Below are positions 47,990 to 56,852 of a stretch of 64,000 bases of DNA, one piece after another. The notes beneath the pieces were generated by a model, which was given only the letters and a program-made list of their open reading frames with translations, was not told the origin of the DNA and ran no database searches. Source of the DNA: Endozoicomonas sp. SCSIO W0465 (GTDB lineage: Bacteria; Pseudomonadota; Gammaproteobacteria; Pseudomonadales; Endozoicomonadaceae). Position 1 is the stretch's first letter; the number at the start of each line of letters is the position of its first letter. Where the stretch lies: the NCBI RefSeq assembly GCF_023716865.1, contig NZ_CP092417.1, forward strand, positions 846,001 to 910,000, read 5' to 3'. Position numbers and translations under genes: made by a program.

Positions 47990-49920
47990 ATCGGGTAAGG
48001 GCCGGTCTTTCTCCAGCCCTCCCCACAGCACCCGGCATGCGGGTCCGCACCGGGCGGTTCAACGATGATGGTGAAACCTGATCCATAAGTCTTTCAATGA
48101 AACAAGCCCAATTTTCGCGAGGTAACTGTTATTCAGTGCCTGTTGTACCGCATAGGTTTTACTCAGACGGTAATACCCTTTGCTGCTGGCTGCGATCTTG
48201 GCGGCGTTAATTTTATCAACGCCTAACCTGACCAGATTCTTAAAACGGGTTTTCGGCTTGCGCCATTGCTTCAGAAAGCAGCAACGGATTCGCCGACGTA
48301 TCCATTGATCCAGCAGGGGAATTGGTCGGTGATATTCCGATAACCGGAAATACCCCATCCAACCCCGGATATATTGTGCCAATTTGCGTAACCGATGTTG
48401 CATTGAGACACCCCAGCGACGACTGGTCAACTTGAGTATCCGGTATTTGAATCGGTCCAGACACTTCTGGGCCCAGCGAACTTTCTTCCCTGTGAAGGTG
48501 AAACTCAGGAATTCGCTTTCTGTTGCTTTCACAACTTTACTTTTCCGGGAGTTAATCTTCAGTTTCAATTTGCGTTCAATGAATTGGGTAATGCTGTGCA
48601 TCACCCGATCCCCTGCACGCTGACTTTTGACGAGAATCACAAAATCATCACAGTATCTTGCAAAGCAATGACCCCGATATTCAAGCTCCTTGTCGAGTTC
48701 GTCGAGGACCACATTAGACAGCAAGGGTGATAAAGGCCCACCCTGTGGCATGCCAACCCTGGTCGGGTAGACATTGCCCTCAATCATGACACCGGAGCGC
48801 AGGTAGCTACCAATCAGTTTCAGAAGGCGTTTGTCGCGGACCTTACGGGAGACCCTCGACATCAAAACGTCGTGATTAACCGTATCAAAGAATTTACTCA
48901 GATCAACGTCAACAGCGTAATGAAGCCCCCGGTTGATCAACTGCTTAACCTGACGGACTCCGTCGTGTGCTGACCGTCCCGGTCGGTAGCCGAAGCTGTT
49001 TGGAGAGAAACCCGGATCAAAGACAGGGGTCAGCACCTGCACAATGGCCTGCTGTATGACCCTATCCATCACGGTAGGGATTCCCAGCAAACGCTCACCG
49101 CCGTCCGGCTTTTCTATAACATGTCGGCGCACGGGTGATGGCTGGTAGGTTCCGTCCAATAAGGCTTGACGCACTGAAGGCCAATGCTGTTTGGCAAAGT
49201 CTGGATAAGCTTCAATAGTGACTCCATCAATACCCGGAGCACCCTTGTTGCTTTTGACCTGTTTCCATGCACTTGCCAGATTAGCCGGTTCAAGTACGCA
49301 ATTTAGTAGATCATGGTTCAAAGCTGGTTAAAGATTCTGTCGCCAAGTACGGTGAGTCGCCGGACGGCTGCATCGCCTTGAGGGAATCAGTCTCCTCTTT
49401 GTCGTCGATGTTCGGCCCTTCGCTAACGACTTCCCATCCGTTAATGGCTTCTGTCGTACAGCTACTATGGCCTCTGCTGACTTCTGTCCAATCACCACGC
49501 GGAGTTACCTCTGCTGGCGCTATTGGTTGCCATCGGGTTTGCTCGAACAGGATGATGAGACCTGTTCGCCGAGCCTGTTGTAACCAGTGGCTGAGAACTG
49601 GGAATTACCAATCGCATGTTGAACAGATCTCCCCGGATAAGGACATGAACTTTCAGTGCACAACCGCCGCATTTACCGTGTCTCACGAACCATAGGGCTT
49701 TGTGATCCTTGGCTCACTCGCCCAGAGACTCAGCCTTATATGCGATTTCTGTACGTCGGCTCGCACCTTTGCACTCAGACTGCCTCCGCACAGCCCCTCG
49801 CGGGACTGCACTTGCCTTAAGCTAGTGGTTGTCATCAGCAGGCGTCTTTACCGCCAGTCAGATGTAGGTTCTCCCACAGGGGACTTTCACCCCATCAGTT
49901 CATGCCCATGCCGGGCGTAC
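47990..49920 (-). mobile_element. group II intron, antisense between malG and malK
   Basis: About 1,931 bp on the minus strand. The 5' end GTACGCCCGGCATGGGCATG is the familiar start of bacterial group II introns. The 3' end shows a domain-V-like stem (ACCGCCCGGTGCGG with GCATGCCGGGTGC) and a domain VI ending CTTACCCGAT. An intron-encoded reverse transcriptase lies in between. About 600 bp of non-coding RNA structure (49322-49920) precedes the protein. It is inserted 13 bp before the malK ATG. It cannot splice from the mal transcript because it lies in the opposite direction. The boundaries are estimated from end motifs. Confidence 0.88.
48059..49321 (-). CDS. group II intron reverse transcriptase/maturase
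   Basis: 420 residues from TTG 49321. A stop lies just upstream in frame, and no ATG is available early. RT blocks are visible: KSNKGAPGIDGVTIEAYPD, RLLGIPTVMDRVIQQAI, FSPNSFGYRPGRSAHDGV, VDVDLSKFFDTVNHD and RYCDDFVILVKS (Y-x-DD active site with Cys at the second position). A maturase X/thumb region follows (IRGWMGYFRLSEYHRPIPLL). No HNH endonuclease domain is present after it. The protein would aid splicing and retrohoming of the host intron. Confidence 0.94.
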   Translation of the reverse strand: MNHDLLNCVLEPANLASAWKQVKSNKGAPGIDGVTIEAYPDFAKQHWPSVRQALLDGTYQPSPVRRHVIEKPDGGERLLGIPTVMDRVIQQAIVQVLTPVFDPGFSPNSFGYRPGRSAHDGVRQVKQLINRGLHYAVDVDLSKFFDTVNHDVLMSRVSRKVRDKRLLKLIGSYLRSGVMIEGNVYPTRVGMPQGGPLSPLLSNVVLDELDKELEYRGHCFARYCDDFVILVKSQRAGDRVMHSITQFIERKLKLKINSRKSKVVKATESEFLSFTFTGKKVRWAQKCLDRFKYRILKLTSRRWGVSMQHRLRKLAQYIRGWMGYFRLSEYHRPIPLLDQWIRRRIRCCFLKQWRKPKTRFKNLVRLGVDKINAAKIAASSKGYYRLSKTYAVQQALNNSYLAKIGLVSLKDLWIRFHHHR

Positions 49921-49933
49921 CAAGAGAGAGACA

Positions 49934-51076
49934 ATGGCTGAAGTAAAGCTGACTCAACTGGATAAAAGTTACGATGATGGCAAGACATTTGTTCTGAAGA
50001 ACATCAACCTGCACATTAAGGATGGCGAGTTTGTGGCTTTTGTCGGGCCTTCCGGTTGTGGTAAGTCCACGTTGCTGCGGATGATCTGTGGCCTGGAAGA
50101 TATTACCGACGGTTTGCTGGAACTGGACGGTGAGCGTTCCAACGATATGCCCCCCAATGAGCGTCGTGTGGGGATGGTGTTCCAGTCTTATGCGCTCTAT
50201 CCACACATGACGGTGCGGGAAAATATGGAGTTTGGCCTGAAGCTGGCGAAAGCGGACAAGGCCGAGATCAACCGTCGGGTGGATGAAGCCGCCAGAATTT
50301 TGCAGCTGGAAAAACTGCTGGATCGTAAACCCAAGGCGATGTCCGGTGGTCAGCGTCAGCGGGTGGCTATTGGCCGTTCCATTGTGCAGGAACCAAGGCT
50401 GTTTCTGTTTGATGAACCGCTGTCTAACCTGGATGTATCCCTGCGGGTACAGATGCGCCAGGAGTTGTCCCGTCTTCACCATAAACTGAAGACCACGGCC
50501 ATCTATGTAACCCACGACCAGGTAGAGGCCATGACCCTGGCCGATCGTATCGTGGTGCTGAGCCCACTGGCCGACGGTGCAAAAAGTAATCTGGAACAGG
50601 TGGGTGCACCACTGGCGCTGTATCACAACCCGTGCAATCTGTTTGTGGCCAGTTTTATCGGCTCACCGAAGATGAACTTCTTCCGCGCCACGATTGAGGA
50701 ACGAGGTAAGAGTGTGTCGCGGGTCAAGCTGGAGTGTGGCACTGAGCTGCGTGTTTGCAACGACACCCTCAGGGCAAAACCCGGCGATAAGGTAACCCTG
50801 GGTATTCGGCCGCAGGACGTGCTGAATCATGAAGAGGCTGATGGGGCAGAAAACTGCATTACCGGCACGATCGAGACCATTGAGCGTCTGGGTAATGAGT
50901 CATTTATCTACCTGAACCATCCGGATATTCACGAGGCGTTTATCGCCCGGGTAGAGGACTCCCTGCGTCGTGATTGCGGTGCAGAATTCCATGTGGGGGT
51001 CCCGGCTGAAAACTGTCATCTGTTTGATGCCCATGGTGTGGCGTTTTCGCGGACCAAGTCACCAACATTTGACTGA
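49934..51076 (+). CDS. malK: maltodextrin ABC transporter ATPase MalK
   Basis: 380 residues. Walker A GPSGCGKST (38-46), Q-loop VFQSYALYPHMTV, signature MSGGQRQRVAIGRSI, Walker B RLFLFDEPLSNLD, switch His in YVTHDQVEAM, then the C-terminal regulatory/TOBE domain (VTLGIRPQDV). A short insertion (PLADGAKSNLEQVG) lies after the switch region. The ribosome site AAGAGAGAGA survives directly next to the intron end. Transcription from the malE promoter must read through about 1.9 kb of antisense intron, or malK has its own promoter. Confidence 0.96.
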   Translation: MAEVKLTQLDKSYDDGKTFVLKNINLHIKDGEFVAFVGPSGCGKSTLLRMICGLEDITDGLLELDGERSNDMPPNERRVGMVFQSYALYPHMTVRENMEFGLKLAKADKAEINRRVDEAARILQLEKLLDRKPKAMSGGQRQRVAIGRSIVQEPRLFLFDEPLSNLDVSLRVQMRQELSRLHHKLKTTAIYVTHDQVEAMTLADRIVVLSPLADGAKSNLEQVGAPLALYHNPCNLFVASFIGSPKMNFFRATIEERGKSVSRVKLECGTELRVCNDTLRAKPGDKVTLGIRPQDVLNHEEADGAENCITGTIETIERLGNESFIYLNHPDIHEAFIARVEDSLRRDCGAEFHVGVPAENCHLFDAHGVAFSRTKSPTFD

Positions 51077-51155
51077 TATTGTTGATGACTTATTCCCACG
51101 GATAAGAGGGTGTTGCGAAACCCTCGTTCCCACGCTACGAGGCTGTCGCAAAACC

Positions 51156-51301
51156 CTCGTTCCCACGCTCCGCGTGGGAATGCATACGGATCTGGCAGCA
51201 TGAGAAAGAGCTACTGCCTGGCAGGGTTTTCGAGGGCTTCATGCGAGTATGGTATTTGTGGCGGGATCGGTATGCATTCCCACGCAGAGCGTGGGAACGA
51301 G
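51156..51301. repeat. REP-pair element, copy G
   Basis: 146 bp with the conserved core, preceded by an extra half arm (CTCGTTCCCACGCTACGAGG at 51123). It lies in the malK-malQ gap. Confidence 0.85.
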
Positions 51302-51385
51302 ATGTCCGGAGTGTTCGGAGGGTTTTGTGACAACCTCAGAACCGTGGTAATAAGAGACGCTTTATCCGACCTAACTTGTGCAATT

Positions 51386-51410
51386 GCCGGCAACCTGATG
51401 GGTTGCCGGC
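51386..51410 (+). terminator. hairpin between malK and malQ
   Basis: Perfect 10-bp stem GCCGGCAACC/GGTTGCCGGC with a 5-base loop, followed by CGACTTTTG. It ends 20 bp before the malQ ATG, so it could be a weak terminator or a translation-modulating leader structure. Confidence 0.45.
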
Positions 51411-51429
51411 CGACTTTTGAAGAAACACA

Positions 51430-53637
51430 ATGCTTGATCACCAATTAATTGACCACCTGGGTGACCTGTGTGGCATGGCCAGCGGCTATCAGGACTGGGA
51501 TGGTACTCCGGTAGCGATCGACACTGAGAACAAAATTCCACTGCTGGCTGCTATGGGCTATGACGTTAGCAGTAATGCTGCGTTGCAACGGGCAATCACC
51601 GCTGAGCAGCTGAACCTGTGGCAGTCTCCCTTATCGCCGGTGATTGTTGTACATCAGGGGCAAGGCTTCTCCTTTGTTCTGCGCTGTTCTAAAGGTAAAC
51701 GGCCATCATCTGTTGATTTGAACATTACGCTGGAAAACGGCGATCAGGTTATCCATCATGCTGACCTGTCGACGGCTATTGTGACCGAAACCGTGAAGCT
51801 TGAGCGCAAAGAGTATATCGCCCTTGAGGTTTCAGTACCGGAATACCTGCCGCTGGGTTATCACAACCTGGCCGTTCAGGGTAAAGGGCTGACCGCAGAA
51901 GCCGGATTGATTGTGGTACCGGAAGTCTGCTATGAACCGGAAGCCATGAAGCAGGGCGCTAAAATCTGGGGTTCCGGTATTCAGTTATACACGGTCCGCT
52001 CTGAGCGTAACTGGGGGATGGGAGACCTGACCGATCTGGGTGATCTGGCTGCGGGTATGGGGGGGCAGGGGGCTGATTTTGTTGGCCTGAACCCGGTGCA
52101 TGCATTGTATCCATCCAACCCATTGCACTGCTCGCCTTACAGTCCATCGACCCGCCTGTTTGATAATGTGCTGTACATTGATCCTGAGCAGGTAGCGGAG
52201 TACGCAGACAGTGCAGCAGCCCGGGAGATGGTGGCGCAACACCGGGGGTTGATTGATCAATTGCGCAGTACCGACTTTGTTGAATACGACAAGGTTGCAC
52301 CGTTGAAAATGTCGGTACTGGAACTGTTGTTTAATGAGTTTGCCGAACAACATCTGGGTAAGGGAACCGACCGGGATCTGGCGTACACGGCTTTCTGCCA
52401 GTCCAGGGGTGAGCGATTGGATCAGTTTGCCCTGTTTGAAACACTGTTTGAGCATTTCAGGAAAAGTGATATTAACAGCTGGGGCTGGCGCTGCTGGCCA
52501 GAGGCTTACCAGACGCCGGACAGTGATGAGGTCAAGGCCTTTGCCAAAGCGCATCAGGCACGGATTACGTTCTTCAAATACCTGCAGTGGTTGATGGATG
52601 AGCAGCTGCACGCGGCTCATATAAAAGCCAAAGATGCCGGTATGTTGGTCGGCCTCTACCGTGACCTTGCAGTGGGTGTAGACAGCAACGGTGCAGATGT
52701 CTGGGCGGATCGGAATTTATTTGTTCTCGAAGCCAGCACTGGTGCTCCACCGGATGGTCTGGGGCCGATGGGGCAGGACTGGGGGTTGCCCCCGTTCAAC
52801 CCGGTGGTATTGAAAGAAGAGCGTTACCAGCCTTTTGTTGAGCTGATCCGCAACAATATGCGTAACTGCGGTGCGTTGCGTATTGACCATGCCATGGGGC
52901 TGTTCCGCCTCTGGTGGTGTCCGAATAGCAGTACGGAAAACAGCGATGAGAGAAAAGGCGCCCGTTACGGCTGCTACGTTCACTACCCGCTGCAGGATTT
53001 GCTGGGCATTATCAAGCTGGAAAGTCATCGCCAGCAGTGCCTGGTGTTTGGTGAAGACCTGGGGGTGGTGCCACAGGAGATCACTGACAGTTTGCCACCG
53101 GCAAGAATGTACGGCAGTGTGATGGGTATTTTCCAACAGAATGAGGATCGTTATACGTCACCCGATGAGTATCGTGAAAAAGCCCTGGCGATGCTGGTAT
53201 GCCATGACACACCAACCCTGAAAGGCTGGTGGGATGGCAGAGATATCGACCTGATGGAATCCCTGGGCTTTTATTCTGAACAGCGGGCCGCTGCTGACCA
53301 CGATGCCCGTGAACAGGCCCGCAAGGCGGTTCTGAACACACTGGCGGAGTTGGGGGAATTTCCGCAAGGCGTTGACCTGCAGGGAAATACTGCACCGGCA
53401 TTCAGTCGTCAAATCATGGAGAAATTCAGCTATTACCTGGCCCTGTCGGCTTCGCAGATAGCGGCTTTCCAGCTGGAAGATGTGATGATGATTGATTCTC
53501 CGGTTAACGTACCGGGCACCAGTAGTGAATACCCAAACTGGCGTCGTCGTCTACCTAAGAGTATTGGTGAAATGCTTGCCAGCAAAGAGAACCAGCAGTT
53601 CTTTGCCAACCTGGGTGGCTGCCGGAAGGCGAAGTAG
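51430..53637 (+). CDS. malQ: 4-alpha-glucanotransferase (amylomaltase)
   Basis: 735 residues, GH77. The N-terminal ~150 residues form the extra beta domain of enteric-type MalQ. The barrel starts at WGSGIQLYTVRSERNWGMGD. Catalytic residues: Asp in ALRIDHAMGLFRLWW, Glu in GEDLGVVPQEI and Asp in CHDTPTLKGWW. The C-terminus contains VNVPGTSSEYPNWRRRLP, the conserved end of the family. It disproportionates maltodextrins in the cytosol, making longer chains for phosphorolysis, yet the linked phosphorylase gene is broken. It lies downstream of malK on the same strand. Confidence 0.96.
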   Translation: MLDHQLIDHLGDLCGMASGYQDWDGTPVAIDTENKIPLLAAMGYDVSSNAALQRAITAEQLNLWQSPLSPVIVVHQGQGFSFVLRCSKGKRPSSVDLNITLENGDQVIHHADLSTAIVTETVKLERKEYIALEVSVPEYLPLGYHNLAVQGKGLTAEAGLIVVPEVCYEPEAMKQGAKIWGSGIQLYTVRSERNWGMGDLTDLGDLAAGMGGQGADFVGLNPVHALYPSNPLHCSPYSPSTRLFDNVLYIDPEQVAEYADSAAAREMVAQHRGLIDQLRSTDFVEYDKVAPLKMSVLELLFNEFAEQHLGKGTDRDLAYTAFCQSRGERLDQFALFETLFEHFRKSDINSWGWRCWPEAYQTPDSDEVKAFAKAHQARITFFKYLQWLMDEQLHAAHIKAKDAGMLVGLYRDLAVGVDSNGADVWADRNLFVLEASTGAPPDGLGPMGQDWGLPPFNPVVLKEERYQPFVELIRNNMRNCGALRIDHAMGLFRLWWCPNSSTENSDERKGARYGCYVHYPLQDLLGIIKLESHRQQCLVFGEDLGVVPQEITDSLPPARMYGSVMGIFQQNEDRYTSPDEYREKALAMLVCHDTPTLKGWWDGRDIDLMESLGFYSEQRAAADHDAREQARKAVLNTLAELGEFPQGVDLQGNTAPAFSRQIMEKFSYYLALSASQIAAFQLEDVMMIDSPVNVPGTSSEYPNWRRRLPKSIGEMLASKENQQFFANLGGCRKAK

Positions 53638-53724
53638 CGTCTGGCTCCTGATCCTTGCCTCCTTACCATTGCTATCCTGTTTGTCGGCTTCCTGAAGGAG
53701 TCGACAACAGGCCCTACTGATATA

Positions 53725-53858
53725 GGAATTGTCCCTGAATTATCTCCCTATTTCCGTTCACCCTGAGTTTGTCGAAGGGTGGTGCCAGCGGACTTCGACA
53801 AGCTCAGTCCGAACGAAGCCCGGGACTGAAAACAGGGAAGTTATTTCAGGACAATTCC
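53725..53858. repeat. nested palindromic repeat after malQ
   Basis: Outer arms GGAATTGTCC/GGACAATTCC (53725 and 53849), extended by imperfect pairing, enclose an inner pair CCTGAGTTTGTCGAAG/CTTCGACAAGCTCAG (about 53762-53807). The inner motif is a common dispersed palindrome in environmental bacteria. Together they form one long hairpin in the malQ-malM gap that may end transcription. Related sequence (GAAATAACTTCCCGG) recurs near 59175 and 61390. Confidence 0.65.
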
Positions 53859-53880
53859 ATATATCAAAAATCTCTGAATC

Positions 53881-53894
53881 TGTAATCGTTTTCA
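53881..53894. promoter_or_regulatory. LacI-family operator candidate (malM)
   Basis: TGTAATCGTTTTCA, identical (reverse complement) to the site before the amylase gene, 71 bp before the malM start. Confidence 0.6.
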
Positions 53895-53964
53895 GGCTCG
53901 CCCTCTGATTAATACCGATACAATGCAGGCCCTGGCCAATTGATTTTACCCATTGAGTGATCGG

Positions 53965-55017
53965 ATGAAAAAAATAGCGCTGTGCCTGGCTCTAGGCTTA
54001 CTGGCTGGCTGTGCAACCAATGATTCGGTGACAGCCCCGGCAACTAAAGAGCCTGTGGCTGCTTACTACTCTTTAGAGACCCTGAACTATCAACCCCTGC
54101 AGATATACGACGAAGCTATTGAACAGACAATCAGGCTGACGGATCAATCGGCAACGCTGAAAACTGCTAACAGTGATTCTGTTGTTACAGGCTGGAAGCT
54201 CCCCGGATATGGCGCCTACCGGTTCAAAATCAGAAGTCAGATTAAACGTGGGAAATTTGGCCGGGAAGCTTCGGCGTTTATGCCGCAGGTGCAGCTGCTG
54301 GATAAGAACTACCAGCTGGTTAAAACCCTGCCAGCCACCGCTTTGCATTATCAGAAGCCGGGCCTGCTCGGACAAGAATATTTTTATCACAGTTTTGTGG
54401 TGGATAATCGCGACCCGCTACTGCCCCCTGTCGAATACATTGTCGTTAATATGAGTGACGATGGGCGCAGCCATAGGATTCCGGTTCTCGATATGGAAAA
54501 GGAGTATGCCAAGGTCCGTGGTACTTTGCCTCCGGCTACCAACGATGTAGTGGCGACGGCCAGTGATCAGGGCGTGATTACCCTGGAAGCCATGGCACTG
54601 ACTGCTGCCTACAGTGGCAGTGCTGCGCCAGAGCCTGCTTATACACCGCCGGTTTCTACAGGAAGTGAGGCCGTGGAGGCTGACCGGTTTGATACCATCG
54701 CTTTAGGCAAAGAGTATCGTGAGACCGTCCTTCAGTTACTGGACGATGGCAAGGTTCAGGAGGCTTTGGTTTTGCGGGAAAGTGCCAGCCAGATGTATGC
54801 TGATCTGCAGGCGGCGTTTGCTGCGCTTTATAAGCGTGAATCCGTGGATCATGACATTGACAGCATCGCTTCCGGCTCGCAGGAAATCGACCAACGACTA
54901 TCACAGGCTTATCAGCAGCAGCTTATGGCGCATTTGCAACAAGGTGAAACCCGGGCGGCTCTGGGCGTGATTGATCAGTCAAGAGCACTGCTCAGTCATA
55001 TCGATGCGCTGTTCTGA
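53965..55017 (+). CDS. malM: maltose operon periplasmic protein MalM (lipoprotein)
   Basis: About 350 residues from ATG 53965 (MKKIALCLALGLLAGC). The lipobox LLAGC supports this start over TTG 53953. The segments YYSLETLNYQPLQIYDEAIE and GYGAYRFKIRSQIKRG match the MalM family, found in maltose operons of enteric bacteria. Its exact role is unresolved, and starch/maltodextrin binding near LamB has been proposed. A variable Pro/Ser linker (~200-225) separates it from an alpha-helical C-terminal region (~230-350) with TPR-like helices. It has its own operator candidate, so it is likely a separate unit of the regulon. Confidence 0.88.
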   Translation: MKKIALCLALGLLAGCATNDSVTAPATKEPVAAYYSLETLNYQPLQIYDEAIEQTIRLTDQSATLKTANSDSVVTGWKLPGYGAYRFKIRSQIKRGKFGREASAFMPQVQLLDKNYQLVKTLPATALHYQKPGLLGQEYFYHSFVVDNRDPLLPPVEYIVVNMSDDGRSHRIPVLDMEKEYAKVRGTLPPATNDVVATASDQGVITLEAMALTAAYSGSAAPEPAYTPPVSTGSEAVEADRFDTIALGKEYRETVLQLLDDGKVQEALVLRESASQMYADLQAAFAALYKRESVDHDIDSIASGSQEIDQRLSQAYQQQLMAHLQQGETRAALGVIDQSRALLSHIDALF

Positions 55018-55060
55018 AAGGGTTACTATTGATTGTTCAGGGTAATGAATGATTGAGTCA

Positions 55061-56290
55061 TCATACGTTCTGGAGTGCCACGGCACTTTCAGCACTTCTA
55101 GCACTTCCGGAACGAGTCTGCAGTTCCATTGCGGCTTCCGGTTGATGATGAGACTGCCGGAATTGCAACGGGTGCCTGAGTGCGTTCAATAATAAAGGTG
55201 TTGCTGGTGCATTCGGATTTCCCTGCCGGAGGGTTTTGTAGCTTTTATAGGTGCAAACTCCATAGGCAGCGGCTGCACCTGCTGCCAAAACACTGGGTAA
55301 TGCAAGCCAGGCATAAGGGGAGGGTTCGGCTGGTACTTCAAGATCAGTATTGGTAGCATAGGTTACAGGGCTGGTTGAAGAGCTGGTGACAGGGCTGGTG
55401 ACAGGGCTGGTGGTGATAGTGCTGGTTGCAGGGCTGGTGACAGAGTTGCATAAAACCGCTCGCTCATCCGAGCGGTCAAAACAGTCATCATACCCATTGC
55501 ACAGCCCTTTGGGGTCAATGCATTGGTTGTTGTCACAGTGGAAATCACGCCCTAGCTCTGTACATTTGTCCTGTGTGCATCTCTGCTCATCCGAGCTATC
55601 ACTGCAATCATTTTCCCCATCGCACTGCCATACTGGGTCAATACATTCCTTGTTGTCACAGATAAACCGCCCTAACTCTGCACATTTGTCCTGTGTGCAT
55701 CCCTGCTCATCCGAGTTATCACCACAATTATCATACCCGTTGCACTGCAAACCGGGTTTAATACATTCCTTGTTGTCACAGGAAAAAAAATCGGGGCTTT
55801 CACATTCTTCCTGTGTGCACCCTTGCTCATCCGATGCATCATCACAATCATCTTCTCCATCGCATTGCCACCCTGGGGCAATACATTCGCCATTGTTACA
55901 TTGGAATTGCCCGGAAGCGCACGCCACCGTCGACTGTTGCTGGTTATACAATACCGCCAATCCGAGCAGTGTTTCTTTAAGACCCGGCACTACAGAACCA
56001 ATATAGGGTGAATTCATCACCTGGCTGAAAGCAAAACCTGCTGCACTGTGCACAAGCCTCCCACCGGCCTGCAAGGCATCACCGGCAAGTTGTCTTACCC
56101 TATAGCAAGAGATCGCTTTGTGTTCGGGCTTTTGAATGGACTCACGACGACATCTGGCGCAAGCCTGACAAACAGCGATACCTGTTCGATTTGAAGTTTT
56201 CGCAGAGCCTGAAGCCCCGGACTGTGAGGGGGTAGCGTTCGGCACGGTAGAAGTTGCAACGAGCATTCGGAAACCTTTTGGAAATTTCAT
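55061..56290 (-). CDS. LDL-receptor class A repeat membrane protein, paralogue 1 (4 modules)
   Basis: 409 residues. The N-terminal ~125 residues are conserved among the paralogues (GIAVCQACARC, HKAISCYRVRQLAGDALQ, GLKETLLGLAVLYNQQQ) and show no classical signal peptide. Four LDLa modules of 40 residues follow (~128-290), each with six Cys and the Ca-binding end CDGxxDCxDxSDE. A Thr/Ser/Pro-rich stalk (SPATSTITTSPVTSPVTSSS) comes next. One transmembrane helix (WLALPSVLAAGAAAAYGVC) and a basic cytosolic-type tail shared with the paralogues close the chain. LDLa modules normally work in oxidising extracellular space as Ca-dependent binding units. They are rare in bacteria. Function unknown. Surface receptor mimic or injected host-membrane protein are both possible. 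No F-box gene sits directly upstream of this copy. Confidence 0.8.
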   Translation of the reverse strand: MKFPKGFRMLVATSTVPNATPSQSGASGSAKTSNRTGIAVCQACARCRRESIQKPEHKAISCYRVRQLAGDALQAGGRLVHSAAGFAFSQVMNSPYIGSVVPGLKETLLGLAVLYNQQQSTVACASGQFQCNNGECIAPGWQCDGEDDCDDASDEQGCTQEECESPDFFSCDNKECIKPGLQCNGYDNCGDNSDEQGCTQDKCAELGRFICDNKECIDPVWQCDGENDCSDSSDEQRCTQDKCTELGRDFHCDNNQCIDPKGLCNGYDDCFDRSDERAVLCNSVTSPATSTITTSPVTSPVTSSSTSPVTYATNTDLEVPAEPSPYAWLALPSVLAAGAAAAYGVCTYKSYKTLRQGNPNAPATPLLLNALRHPLQFRQSHHQPEAAMELQTRSGSARSAESAVALQNV

Positions 56291-56336
56291 ATCAATTCAT
56301 ACCAGTATGCTCGTGGCCCGGCACATCGAAGCATAA

Positions 56337-56390
56337 CCGGTCCCTCGATTGAAAAAGCAGTATAGGTGCTTTTATTCAGGTTGCCGGTTT
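56337..56390 (-). promoter_or_regulatory. conserved leader segment, copy 1
   Basis: CCGGTCCCTCGATTGAAAAA then GCAGTATAGGTGCTTTTATT up to TTGCCGGTTT. The same segment precedes the other LDLa and F-box genes (59093-59130 truncated, 61302-61354, 62971-63022). On the minus strand it contains TATACTGC, a possible -10 box, with no good -35. It is either a promoter or part of the duplicated cassette. Confidence 0.4.
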
Positions 56391-56852
56391 CATCCTGATT
56401 CAGGAACAAATGAATAACTGCTTTTTTGCAGGAGAATATGATGATTGATTTGAGCCATCATACGTTCTGGAGTGCCACCGCCCTTCTAGCACTCCCGGAA
56501 CGAGTCTTCAGCTCCATTGCTGCTTCCGGTTGATGATGAGACTGTCGGAATCGCAACGGGTGCCTGAGTGCGTTCAATAATAAAGGTGTTGTTGGTGAGC
56601 CCGGATTTTCCCGCCGAAGGGCCTGGTAGCTTTTATAGGTGCAAAGTCCATAGGCAGCGGCACCTGCTGCCAACACAGCGGGTAAAGCATACATGAGATA
56701 AGGGGAGGTTTCGGCCGGGGCTTCAGGTTCCGTATCGATAGCATTGGTGCCAGAGCTGTTTGAGGAGCTGGTGACAGGACCGTTAGGAGCGCTGGTGACA
56801 GCGCTGCATAAAACCGCTTGCTCATCCGAGCCATCAGTACAGTCCGGATCTC

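Noticed and set aside
48240..48464. Short frames inside the intron
   Set aside because: They overlap the reverse transcriptase gene, which fully accounts for coding signal in this stretch.
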